Of a stretch of DNA of 64,000 bases, positions 28,201 to 37,000 are shown in pieces; the stretch's first letter is position 1; the number at the start of each line of letters is the position of its first letter. This stretch comes from JBMDXB01 sp048594975 (GTDB taxonomy: Bacteria > Acidobacteriota > Vicinamibacteria > Vicinamibacterales > 2-12-FULL-66-21), in NCBI GenBank assembly GCA_048594975.1, contig JBMDXQ010000006.1, positions 62,001-126,000 on the forward strand, in the 5' to 3' direction. Below the pieces are notes generated by a model. The model did not search any database, was not told the origin of the DNA, and was given only the letters and a program-made list of their open reading frames with translations. Position numbers and translations under genes: made by a program.

Positions 28201-28491
28201 GTTCACGGCAGGATAGGGCAGGCCGTGCGTCATGCCGTAGTTGACGAACGCGTATCCGTCGAAGCGGCTCAGCCCCTCGGGGGTACAGAACCAGATGAAC
28301 CCGTGAGAGTCCGGAACGATGCGGGCGACGCGATTGTGGGCCAGACCATCGGCGGTGCTGAAGTGGGTGATCGGGAGCCGTTCGGCGAACACGGGACCTG
28401 GCGTGACGAACGCTGATGCAGCGAACGCAACCAGGAAACCCCAGGACCGACGGCGGATCCCTTGGCCCGGACGCAGCAGACCAGAACGCAC
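25276..28491 (-). CDS. Sensor histidine kinase with periplasmic propeller and Y_Y_Y domain
   Basis: A 1071-residue transmembrane sensor. After a signal-type N-terminus come about 14 'two-component regulator propeller' repeats (e.g. GFIWFCTPEGLSRFDG, GRIWVGTDGGLFWLEGG). They are followed by a Y_Y_Y domain (RNHVQIDFFGLSS), one membrane helix (WWFLALAVAAAASLAYIIQ), a HisKA_3 dimerisation helix with phospho-acceptor His875 (A-T-D-L-H-D-D-I-G-S-G-L) and a C-terminal ATPase domain (N-N-I-I-R-H-S; D-N-G-K-G-F; G-N-G-L-A-S-M). It lacks a fused receiver, so it is the classic rather than the hybrid form. GTG 28491 is chosen because GGGGAG lies five bases upstream. Relatives often sense polysaccharide fragments. 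It signals to the adjacent response regulator. Confidence 0.93.
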   Translation of the reverse strand: MRSGLLRPGQGIRRRSWGFLVAFAASAFVTPGPVFAERLPITHFSTADGLAHNRVARIVPDSHGFIWFCTPEGLSRFDGYAFVNYGMTHGLPYPAVNDLLETTHGYWIATNGGGVVRFDPAQPDQLQDGRSLRFTAYRVGDDAATDRVNVLYRDRTGRIWVGTDGGLFWLEGGADGAQFRPVRLGLRTHADRSIQVWAMLEDGDGSLWIGSRFGLLRRAPDGRIVQYTVDPRGSSDHVWAIVMDDEGRLWVGHNSGLIVFRPPPLQDATSSQRGVRPPVAAPIAPEPERPIVLAPVPTTHSISANLLKLPDAIGEVRRYTSAHGLPGNRVSSLVRSSSGAIWIGVPSGGLAEVRDGRFQTYAQAQGLSDNFILTLRGDSGGNIWVGTVNGVMRLARGGFVAYGGAEGLGQAAGSVFERDGAVYVISSDYLISRFDGRRFTTVKPRLPGRLTAWRADQSVLVDRTGEWWVATREGLWRFPRVSRLEQLAQASPKAVYTTRHGLADNDVGRLFEDRRGDIWVAHFAPGRDVLSRWNRAMNRFDRYSDADGLRPFNAPRAFAEDGAGNLWIGFRGGDLVRYAAGRFMVLVGASDGPPRNIVALHVDRAGRLWAAAHAWGLLRVDDLQADRPRVRTYTTAEGLSSNTVVCVTEDDRGYIYVGHGVGIDRLDPTTGRVRHYSAADGVINTEFQAAFRDSTGALWFTTTNGALRLVPGPDPPVSPPRIRIGGLHIPGGAQTISALGSGEVGPMVLGPGRNHVQIDFFGLSSDTGRALRYQYRLEGADRDWSAATTQRQVNYGSLAPGRYRFLVRALAADGTPSESPAMVRFAILPPLWQRWWFLALAVAAAASLAYIIQRSRLARLIELEQIRTRIATDLHDDIGSGLSQVALLSEIIGRRVGADPTVSEPLSTIAQVSRDLVDSMNDIVWAINPLRDQLSDLIHRMRRFASELLGARDVDLRFQADEGHDFGLRPDVRREMWLIFKESVNNIIRHSACTRVDIAVAARHGRFELRVSDNGKGFDLDSVSDGNGLASMRQRTARIGGTVALASAVGEGTTVTVTAPLGRQPWRVRSR

Positions 28492-28857
28492 GTGCTCTCC
28501 CCTTTGCGGGCCGCGTTTCCACCAGCAGGGATCGACCCTAAACCAGCCTTGAGTCGTGCAAATCAGACGCTTGACCGCGGAGCCATGGCCGTCTGACCGA
28601 GCACGCTCGTGCGTGCGGCACTCGAGCGCATCGATCCAGGCTCTGACGATCGCTGGGCAGACACAGGACCATGGCGACGGTAGTCGCGCGTGCCGCCATC
28701 TGCACACGGTCGTCTACACATCTGCAGCCGCCTGGTGACCGCCTTGTTGTCCTGCCCCTCCACGCATACTCGACTCCTTGCAGGCGAGTACAACAGGGCC
28801 CTGCCACTTATGCCACATTCTCCGCGTTCAGGATACTGGCGCCTGCGTCATGATCTG
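28492..28857. other. Intergenic gap, no gene recognised
   Basis: About 366 bases upstream of the kinase gene and before the pseudogene. Several short frames are open on both strands but none has a ribosome site or recognisable domain. No clear repeat array. Confidence 0.5.
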
Positions 28858-29366
28858 GCGAATCGACAGCTTCACCAGCTGGCGTTTCAGGTCGCCGTCG
28901 GAGCCTTCCATCAACAGAGACGCGGTGCTCCTTCGTGTCTTGGAACGGGGGCGCGTGTTGTTCGCGAGGCGCTCGAGGCCATCGTCGCAGTCGATGCCCG
29001 GTACGAATGGCGCGAGATGAACGGTGTCCTCATCGTCCACCCGGTGGGCGCCTGGAAGATCCGGCGCACCCGCTTCACGCGGCCGCGCCAGCCGTGCAGC
29101 TCGGGAGACGTCGGGCTGAAGGCGCTCGCCGTCATCGCGCGGTTGCTGGGAGCGCCGCGGCACGCCCACCGCGGCTTCGACGACATGATGCGGTTCGTGC
29201 TCGACACGCCGCCGGGCTCCAAAACGCCGTCGCGAGAGCCCACGGCCAGCTGGTCTGGGCGTACGAGCGAGCCGATAACAAGGACGACGTCGCTCGAACC
29301 GGCCTGCACCACCGGCTGACACTCTACATCGCCGGCGGCTCTGTTCGCGGCGTGTTCGTGCCCTAG
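28858..29366 (+). pseudogene. Frameshifted remnant of a secreted STN-like protein
   Basis: Protein-like sequence continues across two reading frames. One frame gives RQLHQLAFQVAV then V-V-R-E-A-L-E-A-I-V-A-V-D-A-R-Y-E-W-R-E. The other then gives L-E-D-P-A-H-P-L. The first frame returns with G-D-V-G-L-K-A-L-A-V-I-A-R-L-L-G-A-P, and the second again gives NAVARAHGQLVWAYERAD and a natural end, LYIAGGSVRGVFVP-stop. At least three shifts (near 29052, 29095 and 29215) are needed to join them, and there is no start codon or signal peptide. The segment with 'REALEAIVAVDARYEWRE' resembles secretin/TonB short N-terminal-like domains. I infer a decayed gene; multiple shifts make sequencing error unlikely. 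Confidence 0.55.
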
Positions 29367-29405
29367 CCGCGATCCCGGGCGGGGTTGTGCCTGCCGGCTG
29401 ATTGA

Positions 29406-30548
29406 TCAGAGCGCCGCCCGATAGATCTCCAGCGCTCCCGCAGCGTCGAACGGACGCGGGTTGAACGTGCCGGTCCACTGCTGCGCCGCCAGCTCGGCGA
29501 GCTCGGGCAGCACCGCTTCCTCGACGCCGCTGTCGGCGAGCCTCACCGACAGGCCGGCGACGCCGATCAGGTGCTCGAGCCGGCGCGCCAGCGTTTCGCC
29601 GGGGTCCTCGTCGCGGTGCCGCCGCCGCGGCGCGCCGATCAGCGCCTCGTAGCGCTCGCGCGCCACCGCCGCGTTCCAGCGCACCACCTGCGGCAGCAGG
29701 ATGGCGAGCGCGAGCCCGTGCGCGATGTCGTAGCGGGCGGTCAGCGGGTTGGCACACGCATGGGCGGCACCCAGCATCGACTGCTCGATTGCCATGCCGG
29801 CGAAATGGGCGCCGACCTGCATCGCCGCGCGCGCGTCGCGATCGTCGGGATCCAGCAGCGCGCGCTCGAAAGCCCCGTTCAGCAGCTGCCACGCGCGATG
29901 CGAGAAGAGGTCGGAGATCGCCGTCCGCCGCGCTGTTACCGCCGTCTCCACCGCGTGCGCGATCGCGTCGATGCCGGCCGTCGCGGTCACGTGCCGCGGC
30001 GCCGTCGCGGTCAGCGCCGGATCCAGCAGCGCGACGCGCGGCGCGGCCGACCGATCGCCACAGGCCATCTTCATGTGCGTCGCCGCATCGGAGATCACGG
30101 CGTAGCTCTGCGCCTCGCTCCCCGTGCCTGACGTCGTGGGCACGGCAATCATCGGCAGAAGGGCTGTGCTCACCCTGCCGTACCCGCGGTAGTCAGCCAT
30201 CGTGCCGCCGTTGGTGAGGAGGAAGTTGATCCCTTTCGCGCAGTCGAGCGAGCTGCCGCCGCCGAGCCCGACCAGCGAGTCCGGCTCGAACGCCGCGACG
30301 GCGGCACGTCCCGCCTCCACCATCGCGCTGTCCGGATTGACGCCGAAGTCGTGAAACGTCGTCACCGCGACGTTGGCGCGCTCGAGCAGCCCCGCGACGG
30401 TGGCCACGTGGCCCGCCTCGACCAGCCCGCGATCGGCGACGAGCACCGTGCGCCTGAACCCGAGATCGCGGGCGAGCGGCCCGACGCCGGCGAGGCTGTC
30501 CGGCCCGAAGACGATGCGCGTGCGCGGCTGGAAATCGAACGGGAGCAT
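29406..30548 (-). CDS. Iron-containing alcohol dehydrogenase
   Basis: A 380-residue group III (Fe-type) alcohol dehydrogenase using NAD(P). The N-terminal nucleotide-binding half has R-I-V-F-G-P-D-S-L near residue 10 and the G-G-G-S-S-L-D motif near residue 96. The C-terminal helical half contains metal-ligand segments G-I-D-A-I-A-H-A-V-E and Y-D-I-A-H-G-L-A-L-A-I-L-L-P. Length is typical. The substrate (primary alcohol, glycerol-like or maleylacetate-like) cannot be told from sequence. It is divergent from the MFS transporter, 42 bases apart. Confidence 0.92.
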   Translation of the reverse strand: MLPFDFQPRTRIVFGPDSLAGVGPLARDLGFRRTVLVADRGLVEAGHVATVAGLLERANVAVTTFHDFGVNPDSAMVEAGRAAVAAFEPDSLVGLGGGSSLDCAKGINFLLTNGGTMADYRGYGRVSTALLPMIAVPTTSGTGSEAQSYAVISDAATHMKMACGDRSAAPRVALLDPALTATAPRHVTATAGIDAIAHAVETAVTARRTAISDLFSHRAWQLLNGAFERALLDPDDRDARAAMQVGAHFAGMAIEQSMLGAAHACANPLTARYDIAHGLALAILLPQVVRWNAAVARERYEALIGAPRRRHRDEDPGETLARRLEHLIGVAGLSVRLADSGVEEAVLPELAELAAQQWTGTFNPRPFDAAGALEIYRAAL

Positions 30549-30590
30549 CTGCAGTAGACTCTACCTGAATTCGTTCGAGCCAGAGGGTGC

Positions 30591-31976
30591 ATGCGAGTGG
30601 AGGCGACGACGACGGGACGGCTCACGCCGATCCAGTGGCTGGTCTGCGCGATCGCGGCGATCGGGTTCGCGTTCGACATCTACGAGATCCTGATGCTGCC
30701 GCTCATCGTGCGGCCGGCACTGCTCGAGCTCTCGGGCGCGGTGCCCGGATCGGCGGAGTTCCAGATGTGGGTCGGGCGCCTGTTCTACATCCCGGCGTTC
30801 GCCGGCGGCATCTTCGGCTTGATCGGCGGCTACCTGACCGACCGGTTCGGGCGGCGGCGGGTGCTGACCTACAGCATTCTCATCTACGCGGTGTCGGCGT
30901 TCCTGTCCGGCTTCTCGACCTCGGTCGAGATGCTGCTCGTGCTGCGCTGCTTCGTGTTCGTCGGGGTCTGCGTCGAGTTCGTCGCCGCCGTGGCGTGGCT
31001 CGCCGAGCTGTTCACCGACCCGAAGCGGCGCGAGCGGGTGCTCGGCTACACGCAGGCGTTCTCCTCGCTCGGCGGGCTGCTGGTGGCGTTCGTCAATGGC
31101 CTGGCCGTGAAGTACGCGATGGGCCTCCCCGCGATCACCTCCCTCGGCGACGCCGTCGTCGCCAATCCGCACGCGCCGTGGCGCTACACGTTGATGTCCG
31201 GGGTCATCCCCGCGATCCCGCTCATCATCATTCGCCCCTTCCTGCCGGAATCGCCGATCTGGCAGGAGAAGAAGCAGGCCGGGACGCTCAAGCGCCCGAG
31301 CTTCGCGGCGCTCTTCGCGCCGGAGTTGCGCAGGACGACGCTGGTGACGACGCTGATGTTCGCGATGTCCTACGGCGCGGCGTTCGGCGCCATCCAGCAG
31401 ATCCAGCAGATCGTGCCGGGGCTGCCGGAGGTGCGCGAGCAGACGCGGGGGCTGCAGCCGCCGCAGTCGCGGCTCGCGGAGCAGACGGTCGCGGCCAACG
31501 TCACGAAGGTGCAGGAGATCGGCGGGCTGACCGGCCGGGTCATCCTCGCCTGGCTCGCGGTGGTCATCGTCAGCCGCCGCCGGCTGATCCGCGTGTTCCA
31601 GATCCCGGGACTCTTCGTGATGCCGGTCGTCTTCGCGTGGTTCGCGACCTCGAGCCTCACGTGGACCTACGTCGGCATGTTCTTCGCCGGGCTCTTCACC
31701 GTCGGGCAGTTCAGCTTCTGGGGCAACTACCTGCCGCGCGTGTATCCCGTGCACCTGCGCGGCACAGGCGAGAGTTTCGCCGCCAACATCGGCGGGCGCC
31801 TGATCGGCACGTCGTTCGCGTGGGTGACGGCGACGCTCGCCGTGACCGGCGACCGCGCCTACGCGCCCACCAAGGTCGCGCTGGTGGCCGCTGCGGTCGG
31901 CTTCTCCGTCTACCTCGTCGGGTTGATCGCGAGCGCCTGGTTACCTGAGCCGAAGCGCGAAGCGTTGATGGATTAA
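30591..31976 (+). CDS. MFS transporter
   Basis: Inner-membrane major-facilitator transporter of 461 residues with 12 predicted helices. The loop 2-3 signature is present as G-G-Y-L-T-D-R-F-G-R-R-R near residue 80. The helix 6-7 linker contains P-F-L-P-E-S-P-I-W-Q-E-K-K, the P-E-S-P motif of the metabolite:proton symporter subgroup. A soluble insert rich in Gln lies near residues 265-305 (VPGLPEVREQTRGLQPPQSR). ATG 30591 is the first in-frame start; a weak GAGGG precedes it. The gene is divergent from the iron alcohol dehydrogenase and nine bases upstream of a secreted protein gene. Substrate unknown. Confidence 0.9.
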   Translation: MRVEATTTGRLTPIQWLVCAIAAIGFAFDIYEILMLPLIVRPALLELSGAVPGSAEFQMWVGRLFYIPAFAGGIFGLIGGYLTDRFGRRRVLTYSILIYAVSAFLSGFSTSVEMLLVLRCFVFVGVCVEFVAAVAWLAELFTDPKRRERVLGYTQAFSSLGGLLVAFVNGLAVKYAMGLPAITSLGDAVVANPHAPWRYTLMSGVIPAIPLIIIRPFLPESPIWQEKKQAGTLKRPSFAALFAPELRRTTLVTTLMFAMSYGAAFGAIQQIQQIVPGLPEVREQTRGLQPPQSRLAEQTVAANVTKVQEIGGLTGRVILAWLAVVIVSRRRLIRVFQIPGLFVMPVVFAWFATSSLTWTYVGMFFAGLFTVGQFSFWGNYLPRVYPVHLRGTGESFAANIGGRLIGTSFAWVTATLAVTGDRAYAPTKVALVAAAVGFSVYLVGLIASAWLPEPKREALMD

Positions 31977-31985
31977 CATCGCTCC

Positions 31986-32675
31986 ATGTCTCGGATCCTT
32001 CCGGCGGTCATGGCCCTCGCGGCGCTCGTCGCGGCGGCCTCCGCGCAGGGACCCGCAAGCGGCGCGCCCGATCTCAAGGGCAGGCTGTACAGAGCGGTCT
32101 TCTTCTCCGGGCCAGGAGCGCTTGCGCCGACGGACCTCGCCGACGTGCCCGGCACGCTTCGCCCGCGGCTGGAACGGTACCTGCAGCGGCGCGCCGCGTT
32201 CGCGTCGAGGCTGCAGAACGCCGCGTCCAGCTTCCAGGCATTGCGTGTGGAAGCCAAGAAGCGCGTCGTCGAGCGCGCCATCGTCGCGCTCGTCGAGGCG
32301 CCGCAGATCGAAGAGCAGGCCGCCGCCTACGCCAGCGCGGCGCACATCCTGGACGAGTGGCAGGGCCGCGCGGATGCGCCGCTGTCGGAGGCGGCCGCAG
32401 CGGAGGACTTCGTCAAGACGAACCCGTCGACCGCGCTCGCGCCGTACCTCTACGTCTTCATCGCCGAGCGGCAGCGCGCCGCCTTCGAGCTGATGACCGT
32501 CGCCGCGCAGAAGGCGGAGATGACGGCGGCGGCAAAGAAGTACCGCACGTTCATGCAGCGGGCGCGTTCCGCCGACGACCCGATCTTTGCGCTGCTCGCC
32601 GACGACATGGACCGGCTGCCGTACCTTCATGTCAAGTCGGAGTTCCACCCGCGCGACTTCGATCCCGATAGCTGA
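31986..32675 (+). CDS. Hypothetical exported helical protein
   Basis: A 229-residue protein with a signal peptide (MSRILPAVMALAALVAAASA-Q) and an otherwise mostly helical mature chain (e.g. ERYLQRRAAFASRLQNAASS, KRVVERAIVALVEAPQ). It ends hydrophilic (FHPRDFDPDS). No family recognised. It follows the MFS gene by nine bases and is probably co-transcribed with it; the role in transport is unproven. Confidence 0.7.
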   Translation: MSRILPAVMALAALVAAASAQGPASGAPDLKGRLYRAVFFSGPGALAPTDLADVPGTLRPRLERYLQRRAAFASRLQNAASSFQALRVEAKKRVVERAIVALVEAPQIEEQAAAYASAAHILDEWQGRADAPLSEAAAAEDFVKTNPSTALAPYLYVFIAERQRAAFELMTVAAQKAEMTAAAKKYRTFMQRARSADDPIFALLADDMDRLPYLHVKSEFHPRDFDPDS

Positions 32676-32730
32676 TGCAAGAAGTGATCTCCGGTCAGGA
32701 GATCGAGTCGGGCCAGCTGCATTTCTCAAT

Positions 32731-32782
32731 GCGCGTGGGGCCCCATCCCCCCGCGCTTCTACGCTCGCTTCGCTCGCGGGCG
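32731..32782. repeat. REP-like element, copy A
   Basis: GCGCGTGGGGCCCCATCCCC with CCGCGC following, then CGCTCGCTTCGCTCGCGGG. The first part is nearly identical to 46936-46960 (GCGCGGGGCCCCACCCC..CCGCGC), and the CGCTTCGCTCG motif occurs in both. It lies between two convergent genes. Confidence 0.6.
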
Positions 32783-32817
32783 CGCTGCGCGCTTGCCGCC
32801 TCGCTTCGCCCGGCGGC

Positions 32818-33858
32818 CTACTGTCTTCTTTCGCTCTTTGGACGATGGGCGTTGGTCCTTGGGAGTTGGCCAGCCGTGACCAGTTCGCCGGCGAACTCTT
32901 CGTACTGATCCGTCGCCACGAAGTCCACGCGCGCCTCGATGGCCGCCCGCCACCGCAGCCGCGCCGCTTCGAGTGTGCCGAAGTTGTAGCTGGCGCTCCA
33001 GCCCCGGGCGGCCGCGGCATCGTGGCCGTTAAGCGTGTAGAACCGCACCCACAATCCGTTATCATGTGCGCGCTTCACGACCTGGTGGAGTCGGGCGCGA
33101 TCCTCGGATGTCCACGCGCCGGCGGCTGGAGGGCCTCCGGCTTCGATCGCCGCCCAGGAGTGATTCGTCCATCGTCGATAGTTGGTCGCGCCGCCTGGAA
33201 TCAGCGCTTCTACCGGGGCCTCCGCCGCGTACGCCTGGTCCTTCTCGCGGCCGGGTGGCGCCGGGAGTGGCGCCACGGTGCCGAAGATGCGCAGCCGCGA
33301 CCCGGTGGGCAACGCATCGTGGAACGCGGCTTCCTGGCCGGGGCCGCGTTCGGTCAGGACGAGCAGCGGCCCGGGCGCGAACGGCATCACGCGCGAGGGA
33401 TCGGCCACGCGCTCGGCGGTCGTCAGCCAGCGTTCGTACTGGCCCAGGAGTGTCCAGACGGCGGCGTGGTGCTGGGGCTCGTTCGTCTTGAAGTCGAGGT
33501 GCAGGATCACGACCGGCCAGTCGCTGCGCCGGCCGTCGCGCACCGCGCGATCGAGGAGGGGTCCGACGCGGACGAAGAAATGTTGCTCGAGCGTCGGCGC
33601 CGATGCGGCCGACTCGCGCTCGTGCGCGACCACCGACGTGCCGGTGTGCCAGACCAGGTCCTGCTCGATGACGATCGGACGGGCGCCGGTGGCGAGCGCG
33701 CGATCGAGTCGGTCGGCCCACAGGCCTTTCTGCGGATAGCAGTTGTGGGCGTGGAGGCGCACGCTCGTGCCGGGGGCGAGCGCAGTGGAGGTGGCGCGGG
33801 TCCCAGGCGTGACGACGAGCGTGAAGGCGGCGAGCAGCGCGGCGGACGTTTGACGCAT
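32818..33858 (-). CDS. PLC-like/glycerophosphodiesterase-type TIM-barrel protein
   Basis: A 346-residue exported protein (signal peptide to about residue 22) that begins its domain with R-L-H-A-H-N-C-Y-P, as in PLC-like phosphodiesterases of the AIM6/GDPD type. The barrel continues with I-V-I-E-Q-D-L-V-W and VVILHLDFKTNEP, and ends with GLWVRFYTLNGH and RVDFVATDQYEEF, matching the last two strands. Expected reaction: hydrolysis of a phosphodiester, possibly of a phospholipid head group; not certain. The last ~17 residues (AGQLPRTNAHRPKSERR) are encoded by a short-period repeat array and look unrelated to the fold. Confidence 0.75.
   Translation of the reverse strand: MRQTSAALLAAFTLVVTPGTRATSTALAPGTSVRLHAHNCYPQKGLWADRLDRALATGARPIVIEQDLVWHTGTSVVAHERESAASAPTLEQHFFVRVGPLLDRAVRDGRRSDWPVVILHLDFKTNEPQHHAAVWTLLGQYERWLTTAERVADPSRVMPFAPGPLLVLTERGPGQEAAFHDALPTGSRLRIFGTVAPLPAPPGREKDQAYAAEAPVEALIPGGATNYRRWTNHSWAAIEAGGPPAAGAWTSEDRARLHQVVKRAHDNGLWVRFYTLNGHDAAAARGWSASYNFGTLEAARLRWRAAIEARVDFVATDQYEEFAGELVTAGQLPRTNAHRPKSERRQ
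32837..32871. repeat. TTGG-type short-period array inside a gene end
   Basis: GTTGGTCCTTGGGAGTTGGCC and neighbouring TTTGGACGATGGGC repeat with 7-9 base spacing. A close relative is at 44242-44271. It overlaps the C-terminal codons of the phosphodiesterase gene. Confidence 0.55.
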
Positions 33859-34079
33859 GCCGGCGATTGTAGACGGTTTCGAAGGAACTCGGAGGGCACG
33901 AAGATCGCGGCGGGCGCTGCATCGAGCCTGGTACGCTGCGGGCGCGTCCGCCGTGAATAGCGTCGAGCGGCCTGATGCCTCTGTGGCTTCTGAGTAACCT
34001 CGAGACGCGCGCTGACGACCGCTTGCCGTTGCGGCGTCGTCGTACGCGAGGGGGAATGTCAGGTCATGACGGGGGGAGC

Positions 34080-37000
34080 ATGATGAGGAGAATACTGTTC
34101 GCGATCGCGTGCCTGCTGATCACAACGCCGGCATCCTGGGCGCAGGTCGATCGCGCCACGCTGACCGGGGTCGTGCGCGACCCGCAGCATGCGGTGGTTC
34201 CCGGCGCGACGGTGAAGGTCACCAACGTCGCGACCGGTGTCGAGGCGACGACACAGTCGAGCGCCGAGGGGACGTACTTGATCGTGAACCTCGCCCCTGG
34301 CGAGTACGTCGTCGAGGTGACGGCGGAGGGCATGCAGAGCTCGGCGCAGACCATCCGGCTCGAGACCGGCCAGCGCGCCCGCCTGGATCTGTCGCTTGCG
34401 CTCGGGACCGTCGGCGAGACGGTGAGGGTGGAGGGGGTGACGCCGCTCCTCGACACCCAGTCCGCGGTCGTCGGCAGCGTCGTCAGCCGTGACGAGGTCA
34501 CGAATCTGCCGCTCGCGGTCCGCAACTGGGACGACCTCCTGTTCACGCTGCCCGGCGTCCAGGGGGACCGCTACACCGAGCAGACCGGCACGACCAACGC
34601 CGGCCGCACCGGCGGCGTCAGCGTCCACGGCAACCGGTCCCTCCAGAACAACTTCCTGCTCGACGGGGTCGACAACAACTCGATCTCCACCAACGTCCAG
34701 GAGCTCTCGACGCAGGTGTCGCGCCCGTCGATCGACGCGATCGACGAGTTCAAGGTGGTCACGAGCCCGTTCACCGCGGAGTACGGTCGCGCGCCCGGCG
34801 GCGCGATCGTGGTGACGACGAAATCCGGCACGAACGACCTGCGCGGCACGTTCTACGACTACTACCGCGACGAGAAGTTCGACGCGAAGACCTACTTCGC
34901 CGCGCGCGCGAATCCGCCCATCGAGAAGGCGAAGAACGACCAGAACCAGTTCGGGGCGAACCTCGGCGGGCCCATCGTGAAGAGCCGCGCCTTCTTCTTC
35001 GGCGACTTCGAGGCGACGCGCATCTCGCAGGGCGTGCTCCGCACCGGTCGCGTGCCGACGCTCGCCGAGCGCACCGGCGTGTTCAGCAGCCAGATCCTCG
35101 ACCCGGCGAACGGCCGCCAGCCGTTCCCGACCAACACCATCCCGCAGGATCGGATCGATCCGATCGCCCGGCAGATCCTCGCCCTGGTCCCGGAGCCGAA
35201 CAACAGCGGCGCGAACAACTTCATCCGCCAGCCGAACGTCGAGGACGACGGCGAGCGCTACCTGGTCCGGTCCGACCTGAAGCTGAGCGCGCGCGACAAC
35301 CTGTTCGTGCGCTACATCTTCACCGACCGCCTGCGCTTCGTACCGGGGTTCTTCGGCGGCGTCGTCGACGGGACGTCGACGTCCGCATGGGGCCGTAACT
35401 TCCTCACGTCGCACAGCACGATCGTCGGCTGGACCAAGGTGCTCGGCGCGTCGCTGGTCAACGAGGCGCGCGTCTCGTGGGCGCGCGGCGTGTCGGACGG
35501 CCAGCAGGATCCGTTCGGCACCCCCGGACCGCAGGTGCCCGGCGTGCCTGACGATCCGGTCGTCCGCGGCGGGATCATCGGCGTCGACCTCAGCGGGAAC
35601 CTGCGCCTCGGCTCGCCGAACTTCATGCCGAAGTACCAGCACACCGACCAGGTCCAGTACCTGAACACGCTGACCTGGCTGCGCGGCGCGCACAACCTGA
35701 AGTTCGGCACCGACGTCATGCTGCCGATGAACAACGAGTTCTTCGACATCCCGTCGACCCGCGGCAACGTCGGGTTCAACGGTCAATTCACCGGCAACGC
35801 CGTGGCCGACTTCCTGCTCGGGTACGCGCGCCAGGCGGAGCTGTCGAACGTCCACATCGTCAACCAGCGCCGCTACGCCTACGCGGTCTTCGTGCAGGAC
35901 GACTGGCGGCCCACGACGCAGCTGACGCTGAACCTCGGGCTGCGCTACGACTTCATGTCGCCGGCCTACGAGAAGGACGACCGCATGGCGAACTTCGACC
36001 CCGCGTCGTCGGCGCTGAGGTACGCGACGGCCGGGTCGCTCGAAGAGCGGGCGCTGGTGAAGCCGGACCGCAACAACCTCGGGCCGCGGTTGGGCGCGGT
36101 CTACCAGCTGAACGATCGCACGGTCCTCCGCGGAGGCTACGGGATCTTCTACAACCCGCTCGACCGGATCGGATCCGAGGACCAGCTGGCGCTGAACCCG
36201 CCGGGACTGCGGAACGTCAACCAGACGACCTCGTCGAACACGTCGCCGATCCTGCTCCTGCACAACGGCTTTCCGCCGAACTACCTCGATCCGGCGAACA
36301 TCGATACTCGGCGGCTGCTGATCCGCGCCGCGAACCCGAGCGGCGAGAACGCGATGTTCCAGCAGTTCTCGGTCGGCGCCGAACAGCAGATCGCGCACGA
36401 CTTCGTCGTCTCGGCGGATCTCGTGGGCAACTACGGTCGCGACATCGCGGTGCTGCGCAACCTCAACCAGCCGGCCAACGGCAACGGCGCGCGACCGTAT
36501 CCGAACTTCGGACACATCCAGTGGCGCGACCCGGTCGGAACCTCCGAGTACCTGGGACTCGACCTGTCGGTCGAGAAGCGCATGGGACGCGGCCACAGCT
36601 ACCGTCTCTCGTATACGCTGAGCGACGCGCGCGACCAGGCGCCGGAACACCTCGCGGCCACGTCAGGACGCCCGCAGAACACCAACGACATCGCGGGATG
36701 GGAAGGCCCGAGCGACTTCGACGTGCGCCACCGCTTCGTGGCCAACTTCATCGTCGAAACGCCGGTCGGGTCGGGCCGCCGGTTCGATCTCGGCGGGACC
36801 GGCAACGCACTGCTCGGCGGGTGGACGATCAGCGGCATCTACACCGCGCGATCGGGCCGGCCGTTCACCGTGACACAGGGATCGCTCGAAGGCGCGGCGT
36901 GGGTGCCGAACCGCACCGGCGACCCGAAGGGACCGCAGACGATCGAGCAGTGGTTCAACCTGGACGCGTTCGAGCGCGTCCCCGCCGGCGTGTTCGGCAA

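Noticed and set aside
34059..36650. Very long antisense frame opposite the second TonB receptor
   Set aside because: Arg/Val-rich composition typical of shadow frames in high-GC DNA, no domain, and the + strand frame is a clear receptor.
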